Below, piece by piece: positions 1 to 11,995 of a stretch of 61,182 bases of DNA. Source of the stretch: Ureaplasma sp. Hg2. GTDB lineage: Bacteria; Bacillota_I; Bacilli_A; Mycoplasmatales; Mycoplasmoidaceae. Every line of letters starts with the position of its first letter. Positions within the stretch are counted from its first letter, which is position 1. The notes under the pieces are model-generated. The model did not search any database. It was not told the DNA's origin and saw only the letters and a program-made list of their open reading frames with translations. The stretch lies in the NCBI GenBank assembly GCA_021378525.1, contig JAACJW010000003.1, positions 1 to 61,182 on the forward strand, read 5' to 3'. Position numbers and translations under genes: made by a program.

Positions 1-971
1 TAGTAGGAATTTCTGGAATTATTTTTGGGATTCAAAATCCAAGTTACAACCTAATAATAAATCCTCAAGGTAGTTTTAGCATTAACGGAGTTTTCGCCTC
101 CATACCGGCAATTTTATATGCTTTTGATGCTTTTTTATGTGTTGGAAATTTTGCTTCAGAGATGAAGCAGCCAAAGCGCGATGTTCCACTTACGCTAGTA
201 ATAGGAATGGTATTGTGTGCGGCGGCATATTTATTGATTAGCGTTTCACAAATATTATCAGCCCAAGGAAACGCTTATGAAGTAATGGATAAGGCAAGTC
301 ACGGTAGTGACATTGCCCAAACATTTGTGTCCGTCTTTATTATGATTGCAATCTTGGGTGTTATTAACGCATTAAGCGCAGGGGCTTTACGATCGTTCGA
401 ATCATTAATTGATGAACATCTAATTTATAAAAGTGAAGTATTAGCAGCGTGAGGTTCGCACGAGGGATTAAGAGCAGGTTTTATTCTCTCCTTCTTTATA
501 TACGGCTTCTGGGCACTGGTGTATTTGATTCCGTCCTGCATCGTTAATAACGATGCATTTGTTGATGGCATCAGTAATCTTCCGGCTTTATTCTTTTTTG
601 TGATTTATGGAACTGTCATTCTTGGTGGGATCATTAATCGGAAAACAAAAAAGGTGAAGGTTGATCATATTAAAGGTTTTATGTTTATTGCTCCAATTGC
701 AGTGCTAGGATGTTACTTTTCTTTCGTCTATCAATTGGGTTATGCTAACATTTATAATGTAATTGTTAACCCCCACGATGTATTGTCTTGAGGAATGTTC
801 GCCCATCCAAATGAATATAAGGTCGAACAATATCAAGGCGCGATTGTGTTTTATAGCATTCTAGCTGCTTTTATTGCAATCCCCATCATTAATGATTTAT
901 TGCTCAAGAGTCAAAGAGATGGTTCTGACCGGGAATGGTTCCGCGAAAACCGCGGTGACCTAATTATCTAG
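1..971 (+). CDS. APC-type amino acid permease, C-terminal part (5' truncated by window edge)
   Basis: ORFs 162-452 and 519-791 are in one frame joined by UGA(Trp), stop TAG at 969-971; multiple hydrophobic TM segments. Confidence 0.75.
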
Positions 972-991
972 AAATGTAAATTTAAAAAATA

Positions 992-1016
992 AAAAAGTGG
1001 TAAAACCACTTTTTTA
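992..1016 (+). terminator. Rho-independent terminator
   Basis: aaaaagtgg-taaa-accacttttttatt hairpin plus T run after the permease. Confidence 0.8.
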
Positions 1017-1022
1017 TTGCGT

Positions 1023-1184
1023 TTATTGTCCTTTAACTAATGTTATTAAAACTTTTTGACCGCCCCAAATACTATTGTAACTAGTTACACTATGTAAAGT
1101 ATAGCCATTTGTAATAACATCATTGATCTTATCTTTCTTGATTTTTGATCATTTTACTTTAACTACTCTATATTCTTTTGCCAA
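1023..1184 (-). CDS. small conserved-looking protein (53 aa, DUF4177-like?)
   Basis: SD aaggag, TTG start, LAKEYRVVKVKWSKIKKDKINDVITNGYTLHSVTSYNSIWGGQKVLITLVKGQ; one UGA(Trp). Confidence 0.5.
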
Positions 1185-1644
1185 AATAATTCTCCTTAAT
1201 TGATATAAATAATGTTAACACAATGATTGTTATTTTATGCATTAGTTAACATCGCGAATAGTAAATAGCTGAATATTATTCAAATGATTAAATTTTTGAT
1301 TATTTGGAAGCATGAGATAATTTTGTTTATATTTAAGTTGGGTAGTTTAACACAAGTTTTATATTCTATATTAAAAAAATTTAAGGGTTTAAAAACGAGC
1401 TAACAGGATATTATTAAAAACTTTATTCTACAGTAATAAATCCATTGCTGATCTACAATAAATTTTGTTAAAGTTAAATTTAGATATATTAATGACTATT
1501 ATAAACAATATTATGATAAAAATAATAAGAGATTAAATGCCACATATAGAGTTATATTGACTAACCAATTGTATACTTGAATTATAATATATTAATCAAA
1601 CAAAAGAAAAATTGGTTAACATAACCAATGAGAGGATTTAAATT

Positions 1645-2514
1645 ATGAACATTAATTTAACAATAAGCGCTTTAGATGGAACCTTACTTCATGCTAATGA
1701 AGAGAGAAAATCTATGAACACTAGAGTGATTAAAAAAATAAATTATTTAGCAACCAAAGATGTTAAATTTTCAATTGCTTCAGGGCGTCACCATTTAGAC
1801 ATTGCCAACATTGCAAAACACTTTGGTTTAAAAAACATCAATTATTACATTGGTTGCAACGGCAGTATCATCTATGATGCTAAATCAAAAGAAATTATTA
1901 AAGCTCATTATTTAGATCAAAACAATTTTAAGAAAGCTATTAATGTATCAAATTTCTTAGAACATATTGACCTTAAATTTGCATTAGCAGCATATACCAA
2001 AACAACAGATTTATATATTATTAAAAATGAAAGTTTAGTTGCAAATGGCTATGATTATTATAAAAAAACAGAATCAGAATTTACGGATTATAATTATATA
2101 GAAGTAGATAGTATTCCAAGTGAAGCTCAAATTTGTGAATTTAAAATTATAATTGACCCAGAAAATACTTTAACAATTTATGATGTGTATCATAAAATTG
2201 AAAATGCTTTTATTGATTGTTCGATGATTATAACCGGAAAACATTCTATTGTTATTTTAGATAAGGAAATTAATAAAGGATCCGCAATTGAAGATTTAAA
2301 CAAAATATTGGGGAACGAACTTACCACTCTATCAATCGGAGATTCAATTAATGACATTGCGATGTTCAAAGTAACAAAATATAGCGCTACTTGATCAAAA
2401 TGTGATCCTAAAGTTACTAAAAAAGCAACTCATGTAGTAGAGGGCGAACCTAAAAAATGAGTGAACGAAGCTTTGGATTTCTTTTTTGAGATTCCTTCAA
2501 ATTTTAATAAATAA
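1645..2514 (+). CDS. Cof-like HAD family protein (motif I nucleophile replaced: ALDGT)
   Basis: SALDGTLL, SGR, GDSINDIAMF; continues through UGA at 2392. Confidence 0.85.
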
Positions 2515-2556
2515 GCCAAAAATTTACTACCTATTTTAATGTTATTAATGATTATA

Positions 2557-2600
2557 AAAATAAACCAAAAAGTGTAAGAAGCATTTTGGTTTATTTTTAT
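2557..2600 (+). terminator. terminator hairpin
   Basis: aaaataaaccaaaa/ttttggtttatttt inverted repeat plus T-rich tail. Confidence 0.7.
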
Positions 2601-2732
2601 TTCTATATTTGTAAGCACCATTTATAACTGCTGAGTTTTGAAGGAATATAATTTAGATGCATTAATTTTATAAAGAAAAAGAAATTTCAATGAAAATTAG
2701 ATAAAGGTATTACTTGTAAGGAAATTTAAATA

Positions 2733-3449
2733 ATGGATAAACAAAAAATTATAGGTCACCGCGGTTATAGCGGCATCGCACCTGAAAACACTACAATGTC
2801 TTTTGAAATAGCCCATATGTTTAACTTCGACGGAGTTGAGATAGACGTCAATATGAGCAAGGACGGCGAATTAATTGTTATTCACGATGAAACACTAAAT
2901 CGTACTTGCGACGGAGTGAATGGGTTCATTAAGGATCTAACCCTAAAAGAAATTAAGAAAGCTAATGCAAGCGCTAAGTTTTATCCACCATCACCAGCTC
3001 AAAGCATTTTAACACTAAAGGAATTTTTAGATCAATTTTCTAATAAATTTGATTTCATTAATATAGAAATTAAAACTAATAAAATTGGATATCCCGGGAT
3101 AGAAGAAAAAATTGTCAATACTCTAAAAAACTACGAAAATAACCAAGCTCATTATTTACTTTCATCATTCAATTACCAATCTTTGGTTAAAGTTAATAAT
3201 TTGAATCCAAATTTAGATTTAGGTTTCTTATGATGTAAAATTTCTGAATTCAGAAAAATCGACAAGCAAGCACTAAAACAAACTTGTAAATATCTTCACC
3301 CTTGAACTGTGTTATATGATAAATATAAAGATGAATATGATAAATTAGATATGCCTTATGTACTATGAACCATAGCTTCTAAAAAAAGTTATCAAAAATA
3401 CGCAAATGATCGAAAGGTCAAATTCCAAATTTGTAATTATAAATTTTAA
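2733..3449 (+). CDS. glpQ: glycerophosphodiester phosphodiesterase
   Basis: IGHRGYSGIAPENT, VEIDVNMSKDGELIVIHDETLNRT; UGA(Trp) readthrough to TAA at 3447. Confidence 0.88.
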
Positions 3450-3607
3450 TTGTGTTAATAGTGATTTAGAGTAGACACCCATTCTATTTGCTAGGGGTAA
3501 CTAAGTTTACTATTTAACATTAAATGAAAATACAATATTATAAAATATTAGAGATTGTAAATTCTTATAATACAGAAGCATTGGGGCCTATTGAAAAGTA
3601 GTAAAAT

Positions 3608-3661
3608 AATAATCGAACAAAAATAGGCCTTCTAATGAGGCGCTATTTTTGTTTGATTATT
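3608..3661. terminator. long bidirectional terminator between convergent genes
   Basis: aataatcgaacaaaaataggcc/ggc..ctatttttgtttgattatt, about 20-bp stem. Confidence 0.65.
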
Positions 3662-3694
3662 ATAGCTATGATTTAAATTGTGTCTAACCTTAAA

Positions 3695-4624
3695 TTAAAG
3701 CGTTTCATAACTAATTAGTAACGTTGCCTTGCCTTCGATAGTTACATTTGAATCATCGGGGAAAGCAATTAAATTATCACCTTTTTTAATGTCTTCGCCG
3801 TTGAATTTGCCCTTGCCATCAATAATGGTTACTTGTAATCATTTAGCACGTTCAAAACTATAAGTATGTTTATTGCCTTCGTTCGATAGATGAAATAATT
3901 TGAATAAGTCGTTATCAACTAAATAATTATTATGTCCATTAGCTTTCTCTTGGGCATGTTCTTGGTCTAAATATGTGATGCAATCAATTGATTGATCAAT
4001 ATGTAATTCACGATGATGTCCGTCTTTGTCTGTTCGGTCATAATCATACAAACGGTATGTTGTATCAGAAGATTGCTGAAGTTCATAAACCATTGTACCT
4101 TTTGTTATGGCATGGACAGTTCCCGCTGGCACGTAAATGAAATCACCTTTTTTAATCTTTTTATATTTTAATAGTGTTTTTCATTCTTTGTTTTTAATTA
4201 AAGAAGATAGCTCGTTCTTATCTCTGGCATTATGGCAATAAACTAACTGAGCATCCTTGGGACAATCAAGAATATATCAACATTCATTCTTGGCCTTTAT
4301 GTCAGGTTTATATTCCTGCGCCTTATCAGGATGGACTTGAACACTCAAATTATCATTAGCATCAATTATTTTACATAATAACGGATATTTACGATTTTTA
4401 GCATTATGAAACAAATCGCTATGGTTTTCTCATAACCATAATAAATCCTTACCTTTGAATTCACCGCTTATAATTTCTGAACTCATTTTTGGATAGGCGC
4501 TTATTGCCCAAGCTTCACCAATATTTTTACTATTTTTAAGATCATAATTAAACTCTTTAATCTTTGTTCCTCCCCAAATTACGGGTTTTAAAAATGGTTT
4601 AAGAAATATAATTTTTTCAGACAT
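3695..4624 (-). CDS. manA: mannose-6-phosphate isomerase, class I
   Basis: FLKPVIWGGTKIKEF, AGTVHAI; two ORFs joined by UGA. Confidence 0.88.
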
Positions 4625-4999
4625 ACTATTCTCCTTGTGTACAAATTTTAAAGTACATTAATATTAAAATAATACCAAAATAACTCATAAAATAATGTAG
4701 ATTCATTAATTTTTTATAGTAATTTTTCATAATGTTGCTCTTGGGAACATAATTTTAGGAATATTATTAGACGTTAAAACATTATCTAGTGTCTGTTTTT
4801 GAAAAAATGTCCATATAGTTCTATATTTTTTATATAAATTAACCGCCTATATTTTGAAAATCTATTATTAAGAGATGTAAATAGTTAGATGGTGAGTAAA
4901 TTTGGCTAGTTTTACGGGCTAAAGAAGGCTAACACACTTTTATAAAATATAATATGATGTAGGCATACTATTAATCAAAGTCCGCTTAGATATATAGTA

Positions 5000-5028
5000 A
5001 AAAAACGCCTTCTAAAGGCGTTTTTTTA
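5000..5028 (-). terminator. terminator of SDR gene
   Basis: aaaaacgcctt-cta-aaggcgttttttt. Confidence 0.75.
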
Positions 5029-5042
5029 GATTATTATAGTTA

Positions 5043-5765
5043 TTAACCTTGTTTAGTGTCAGTTATAACAACCTCTCGTAAACTAACGTGTTGTGGTAAT
5101 TCATAAATATGTTTGATGGTTTTAGCAACATCAAGAGCGGTTATTCGATTAGCTCCAGATGATTCTTGTCATTGCTTATAATCATCAATTAATTTTAGAT
5201 TTGTTGTATGACCCAATAGTTCGGTTGTAACAGCACCTGGGCATAAATTCGTAAATCGAACATTTTGATGCGCCGTTTCTAGGCGTGTTGCATCCGTTAA
5301 AGCGGTTACGCCGAATTTAGTAGCGCAATATGCAGCGTGTTCTGCCACGGGTTTTAATCCTGCGATAGAAGATACATTAATAATTGTTCCGCTATTTCTT
5401 TTCTTCATATCGTCTAACACGATTCGCATTCCGTTCATTACTCCAATTAAATTTACATTTACCATTGTTTGTCATTCTTTTGGATCTTGTTCACATATTT
5501 CGCCCAATAGCATAACGCCTGCGTTATTCACCATTAAATCTGTTTTTCCATATTTTTTTTCAGCTTCATAAACAGCTCTTGAAAATGATGTATAATCACT
5601 TACATCAACTTTACGACACATCGTATTCTTTAAATTTAATTCTTCCATTTTTTCTAATCTTCTTGCTAACATTAGAACGGGATATCCGTCTTTTGAAAAT
5701 AATTTAGCCGCTTCTAATCCAAACCCACTGCTAGCACCAGTAATTACTATTAATTTTTTATTCAT
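5043..5765 (-). CDS. short-chain dehydrogenase/reductase (YdfG-like)
   Basis: VITGASSGFG, NNAGV, YCATKFG; ORFs joined by UGA. Confidence 0.88.
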
Positions 5766-5844
5766 ATATTCTCCTTATTAATACTTAATATGATTAATTA
5801 TACCATTTCTATATTATAATATAGAGATACAATAGGAGGCACTT

Positions 5845-6177
5845 ATGAGCCAACAATCAGAAACCGTTCCCGAATCCACGAAGGATGAACCTTACTCGAA
5901 TAGCAACGGAAATTTAATAACATATAAATTAATTAAGAAATGATGTTTAGATAATAAGGACAACAAAGCTTTAAAACAGATTAAATACGGGTTATCCCAC
6001 AATGATGGAACTTTTGCAAAACAACAATTAAGTTTGATTCAACTAGAGCAAAAATTTATTAATCTTTTAGACGAAGCATTTAGAGATAGATGTTTAAACA
6101 TAGAAGATGTAAATAAATATTTTTCTAAAATGAATAATCGTGAAAGTAAGAAAAAATGATTATTAAGTAATTTTTAA
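5845..6177 (+). CDS. hypothetical protein (110 aa)
   Basis: SD taggagg, ATG; MSQQSETVPESTKDEPYSNS...; two UGA(Trp). Confidence 0.65.
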
Positions 6178-6369
6178 ATAAATTATAGTCAAATAAAATT
6201 AATGTTAAAGTCAGTGCCATTAATTCTTTTTAAGGTGAGTTGAGTTTAATAATAAAAATAACATGAATTAAATATAACTTAAAATTAAATATTTTTATTG
6301 GATATTATCTAGCGATAAACAAGAGAGTTAATTCAAATTAAAATAACTAATGAATGAAGGGGGGGAATT

Positions 6370-6921
6370 ATGGAAAAGGAAATTTATATTATCAATGAAA
6401 AAAATGGTCAAGAGGCAATTTCTGAAGAAAATATTTACGATGTTTCTAAATTGAACATAAACTCATTGTTACTTCATTCGCTAGGTTTTGATGAAAAAAA
6501 TCAATGTCTTCAAATGCATAGCAAGGAAACATACATTATTTCTATTATCAGTCAATTCAACCGCATTAAATCGAAATTAGCTAATAACGAACAATCGTTT
6601 TTGATTGCAGCATCATTAGGTGAATGTGGCAATGCGTTTTTAAATAAAAATATTATTAAGGCTTTGTACGAATTATATGCAGTTAATAATAATAATTTAG
6701 CAAGTGCCCAATCTTTGTGCACTTTTTATGGTTGTTATTCTTCTCTTAATAAAATTAGTAATAATAGTGATTTTATTAATTTAATTAAAAATCAAGTTGA
6801 TCACAAAAATTTAAAAATAAATTTTACATTCGCAAGTAGTTCTTCTAGCGAAAACAAGGTTAAAGAAATAGCGGAAAATTTCTTAATAAATTTCTTTGAT
6901 AAGGAAATTGACAATGAGTAA
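6370..6921 (+). CDS. hypothetical protein (183 aa)
   Basis: uninterrupted ORF, aaggggggaatt upstream of ATG. Confidence 0.75.
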   Translation: MEKEIYIINEKNGQEAISEENIYDVSKLNINSLLLHSLGFDEKNQCLQMHSKETYIISIISQFNRIKSKLANNEQSFLIAASLGECGNAFLNKNIIKALYELYAVNNNNLASAQSLCTFYGCYSSLNKISNNSDFINLIKNQVDHKNLKINFTFASSSSSENKVKEIAENFLINFFDKEIDNE

Positions 6922-7645
6922 AAAAGTTATTCTTATTAAACAACAAAATGCAAAAGACACACGGCACGAAATAATTCGAAATGATGGGTTAGTGGATTTA
7001 TTACTAATAGCGGATCTAGATACTTATAATGATTCTATAATGATTAAAATATTTACACTTATAAATTATTTGAATAATCTTAAAAAATGATATTTAATAT
7101 GAGATTTAGATCCAACATATATTGCTTTCTTTTGTGAACCTTACTATATGTTTTTGTGTAATGATTATAATTTAATTAAATTTATTTCTTTCCTTGTTAT
7201 TAAAGAGGAAGCGGAAATAGATCGCTTATTAGGCATTATGAATAAATATTATTGCTGTTATGAAACTTTTAACCCGTGAGTTTACAATGAGTACTTTAAA
7301 CAATTGGCAAACAACCGTAATATTATTATTTCTATCTTTTGGTTTTATAGTGAACGCGATGATATAACTAATTCGATAACTAATTTTTCTAAGTTTAATT
7401 TAGAGAATAGTTCAATTGTAACGAATGAACGTTTTCAGTCAATAAAGGCTGAATTAAGGAATTATCGTTATACAATTGAAAAGGCTATTAATAGATTAAA
7501 CAAAGTAATTGAAACAAACATTGGATGAAACGGGAAATATGATTTAATTCCAATTGAAAATAATGTTACATTAAAAAACATAGAGCATTTCGACGATTCT
7601 ATTAGTCAAAGATCAAACTTAAAATTAGATAAAAATAAATCATAA
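6914..7645 (+). CDS. hypothetical protein (about 243 aa), overlaps previous gene by 8 nt
   Basis: ORFs 6896-7090 and 7304-7528 in the same frame joined by UGA; MSKKVILIKQQNAKDTRHE... Confidence 0.7.
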
Positions 7646-7655
7646 GGAGAAAAAT

Positions 7656-8594
7656 ATGAATATATTAGCTTTAGACTTAGGTGGGACATCTTGTAAATTA
7701 GCAATAATAAATGAAAACAAGAATATCGTAAAACGATTTAAACCCATTAAAACAATTTTGGGAATGGATTTAAAATGATTATTTGATGAATTAGATAAAA
7801 CGGTCAATCAAAATGATTACGATTGTATTGGTTTATCCACCCCTGGGTTTATTGACCATGAAAAATCAATAGTTAAATTATCTGGTAATTTAAACTATTT
7901 TAATTTCGATATCAAAGCAAATGCTAAAAATTATACTGAAAAGAAAATTTTTGTTCTTAACGATGCTAACGCTGCTACGTTGGGGGAAGCGTGACTTACG
8001 AAAGAAAACATTAATTCGTGTATTTTTTATACAATCGGAACTGGGATTGGTGGTGGTTTAGTCATCAACGGAAAATTAGTTTTCGGTTCAGAAGGATTTG
8101 CTGGCGAGTTTGGACACGGTGGAAACTTTAGCGATAAATTTAAATGTAGTTGTGGTGAAATCGGTTGCATTGAGCCATTGGCTTCAGCCCAAGGGCTTAG
8201 AAAACTTTTGATTATTAAAGCAAAGGAAAACCCCCAAAGTGAGTTGGCTAAAATAATTAGAGCGCACCGTGATAATTTTGATGTTCAAAACGTCAAGGGT
8301 TTATTAGATAAAAAAGATTCGTTGGTAACAAGCGTTTTTGAAGTATCGATGGACGCACTCTCGGCTCACATTAGCACAATGATATATGCGGTCAATCCTC
8401 AATTGGTTATTATTGGTGGCGGGATAAGTCAATGTGGCCAACCGCTTATTGATATTATAGTTAAAGGGGTGAAAAAGTATTCATCTGAGATGATGACTAA
8501 AAACACACAATTCATGAAGGCTAAATTAGGGAATGACGCCGGTATTTTCGGTGCTGCGAAATGAGTTATAGATAATAAGGGATGTACTAAATAA
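7656..8594 (+). CDS. ROK family sugar kinase (glucokinase-like)
   Basis: ALDLGGTSCKLAI, GTGIGGGLVINGKLVFGSEGFAGEFGH, CSCGEIGCIE. Confidence 0.92.
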
Positions 8595-9430
8595 TGAATA
8601 AAAAATTATTTGTATTTGATATTGATGGAACAATTTTAGATTGTAACGACCAAATATTACCTTCAACCTTTAAGATTGTTGAAAAACTACAAAAAGATGG
8701 CCATGTTGTAGCTCTAGCAACGGGGAGGCTACTTAAACAAACGCTTGAAATTGCAAAAGAATTAAAAATAAAAAAACATATTATTTGCCTTACTGGTGTT
8801 AATTATTATAATCTTGAAACAGAAAAATTAAATATCGAAGGAATAGTTTCAAAAGAAGTTATTGATGAAATGATTGATTTGGCACAAAACACAAAGCGTC
8901 AATTATATTTAAAAACACCATCGCGAGGTTACCGATTTTACTTTGGAAAGAATGTAATGACAGACATTAAAGATATTGATTTCTGATTGGGCGGCGCAAG
9001 CCGTAACCCTCGTTATTTAAATTGAGACGAGTACAAAACAAAGATTGATTATAATACTGTTTGTCAATGTTCGATCAAAGCTGAGAAAAAAATCATCAAT
9101 GAACACTACGCCAAACTTAAAAATAAGCTTGAAATAGATAAAAAATTAGCGCATATTCTTACCACCTCAAAAGTTTATCTTGAAGCTAATCCCTACGGAA
9201 TTTCAAAGTACTCAACCATTAGAAAAGTACAAAAAATGGAAAATATTAATGACGATGATGTTTATTGCTTTGGTGATTCAGGAAACGATATGGAAATGCT
9301 ATCATCGGTGGAACATGGTGTAGCTATGGGTAATGCTTTAAAAAAAGTTAAGGATGTTGCTAAATATGTAACAGATAGTAATAATGACGACGGTGTAAGC
9401 AACTTCATTTTAAGGAATATTTATTCATAA
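8594..9430 (+). CDS. Cof-like HAD hydrolase
   Basis: FDIDGTI, ATGR, CFGDSGNDMEML; start overlaps upstream stop (taATG). Confidence 0.92.
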
Positions 9431-9656
9431 TAAAAATTGGATTTAATAACCATATAATATTTTAGATGCATTGTAATACCTATTTTATTTATATAGAAAC
9501 GCACGCAGCGCTCGCACGCACGTTTGTATGTACAATAAATATTCTTAGTTAAACTATTTCAAATTTTAAAATAACTATAAAAAAAGAAAAAAAGTTTTAA
9601 TTTTTCCCTTTTTAAGAGTAGTATTATACATTATTCATAGAAAGAAGGTTATATAT

Positions 9657-11723
9657 ATGGAAAAAAAACATTTTCAAAAAATGGGAATTTTGTTTGGAGC
9701 GGCGCTTTTAACAGCATTACCAATTACGATGGTAGCAACTTCATGTTCAAATACCACAACCAATGATGATAAGGAAAAGTCAAACAGCAGTGTTTATGAT
9801 TTACCCGAACATAAAGATCCAAAAGCACAAGTGAGCCCAGACCAACACGGTACATTCAAGGGTGACTCTAGTGCAATTATCAAAAGTATTAAAGAATCTC
9901 TTAATAATATGACAAAAGCAAATTTTACAAATGATATTAAATACTTTATTAATGGGATTGCAAGTGCTAATCCAAACGATAAAAGATTTACAACAGCAAC
10001 AATAAGTGATGTTAAAGTAGATAAAGGCGATGCATTATTACCTAAAGCAACTTTCACAATCGTATATACTCAAAAAAACACAAGTGATAAAAAAGAGTTT
10101 ATCAACCACCATGCAATTTTAAAAGATGAAAAAACAATTACTACATTAATCGCTAATAGCACAGCAATCATCCCGATGCTAATTAATAATGGTGATACTC
10201 AATTTGCAAGTTATGCTTTTCAAAATGTAAAAAAGACTACAATTTATCCAAATGGTGGGGAATCACAAACTGAAACAACTAATGAAAAAAACTATATGAT
10301 TAACAACAGTAAGAGTTATTCTATAAATAGATCGTATAAAGGATATTCACCTAAGAATAATTATGTAAATATTGACGACCAAACAGAAGTTCAAGATTTT
10401 ATTAAAGGCATCAATAGCAGTGATATCAATCAAGGGATGAACGCATTCTTAACTAGTATTGATGCACAAGCAACCACATACGTTAATCCTTTAAATGATA
10501 TGTTAGATTATTTAAGTTGATATTTAAATGGTAGAGAAGGCGACCAACAAGGAAACTTAAATTTCTTAGGTGTTGTGATTCCATCAATTAAAACCTTTAT
10601 TCCAACGATCGAAAAACTATTAAGTAAAACTAGCGTTACAGACTTAATCGCAATGATTTCAAGTTTGGGAATCGAAATTACCGATGCTGAAAGTGCCGCA
10701 ATCATTAAAGATGTTGATTTAATCACACCTTTTATAACTGATTTAGCTAAATCAGTTGGCAGCTTTGATGATATGGTAGCAACCACAACTAAAGTAGTGT
10801 CTGCTCCAGTAGTTAAAGATGGTCAAGTTAGTTTTGATTATCAAAAAACGTTTACAATGAAAAAGGACGTTATTATAAACATTAGTGCTAAAAACGGTTT
10901 ACTACCAATTTTTAGAGATCTAAATATTAAAGACCTAAAACCGCTAATTGATCAACTAAGTCCAGGTTTAACCGATCAAATTACAAAAATACAAGATTTG
11001 ATACAACCAAAATTTATATATAATATGGTAGCTAAAAAAATTCCTGCTACATTCGGATTGTTCGCAGCCACGGATGACAAAGCAGCAGATCAAGCAACAA
11101 TCGATTTTAAATCTACTAATTCTAAAATCGAACCATCTTATGGAAAAGATTTAAAAACATTAGGTTTTAAATTAAGTGATGTTAACGTTGGGTTTACTTA
11201 TGTTGCTGATCAAATGTTAGCAAACTTAAATAAGTACAAAGAATTTCAAACAACCATTACAAATATATTAACCAATAGTAAAACCTTCACTCAAGCTGAT
11301 AAATTAAACATCACGCTTGATATGAATGGTTTAAGTACAACGAAGCATTCGGATTACGATATGTCTTCTTACTCTAGTCAAATTTATTTAAAAGATCGTC
11401 AAGTATCTTGAAACAAAGATGCAGCTAAAAACTTATGTAACAAGGATACAAGTCCTTACGATATTACTAAAGCTGATATTTTAAAACAATTAAACTTTAC
11501 TAAAGGTAAAAGCATCGATCAAGAAAGTGGAATGACAATTAGTAATGTACCGTTAGGAATTGACTTAAGTCTAAAAGTTGTCGTTATTAATGTCGGAGTA
11601 AAATCATATAATAATTTTATTACAGTTAATTTTGCTAAACCTGTAACATATTTCGATGGAACAAATTATGTTAATACTAATTCTATTTCATTAGATGGGC
11701 AATTTACAAAAATAGGTTTATAA
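9657..11723 (+). CDS. MOLPALP-like family lipoprotein
   Basis: signal peptide with lipobox TMVATSC; three ORFs joined by UGA(Trp). Confidence 0.8.
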
Positions 11724-11755
11724 GATTTAATTATCATAGTTAAAAATTTTAGAGA

Positions 11756-11790
11756 AAATCACCGTAGAAATGCGTTGATTTTTTTTATAA
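11756..11790 (+). terminator. probable terminator (imperfect stem)
   Basis: aaatcaccg..cgttgatttttttt. Confidence 0.5.
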
Positions 11791-11995
11791 TATTTTAGAA
11801 AGATTTCTATAAAAACAAAAGCAAAAGTAATCTAAACGCTTGCATTATGCATACATAGTAATATAATCATTTACATGTAGTAAGGATACATTGGAAAAAA
11901 GGTTAAATAATAGATATGAATTATTCAATTGAATGTTCATTTACAATTCTAATAATCGATAAAAAAATATGACAAATAGAAAGAAGATAATAATT

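Noticed and set aside
9794-10057. Minus-strand ORF of 87 aa inside the lipoprotein gene
   Set aside because: Antisense to a long coding frame with signal peptide; no SD and no family resemblance.
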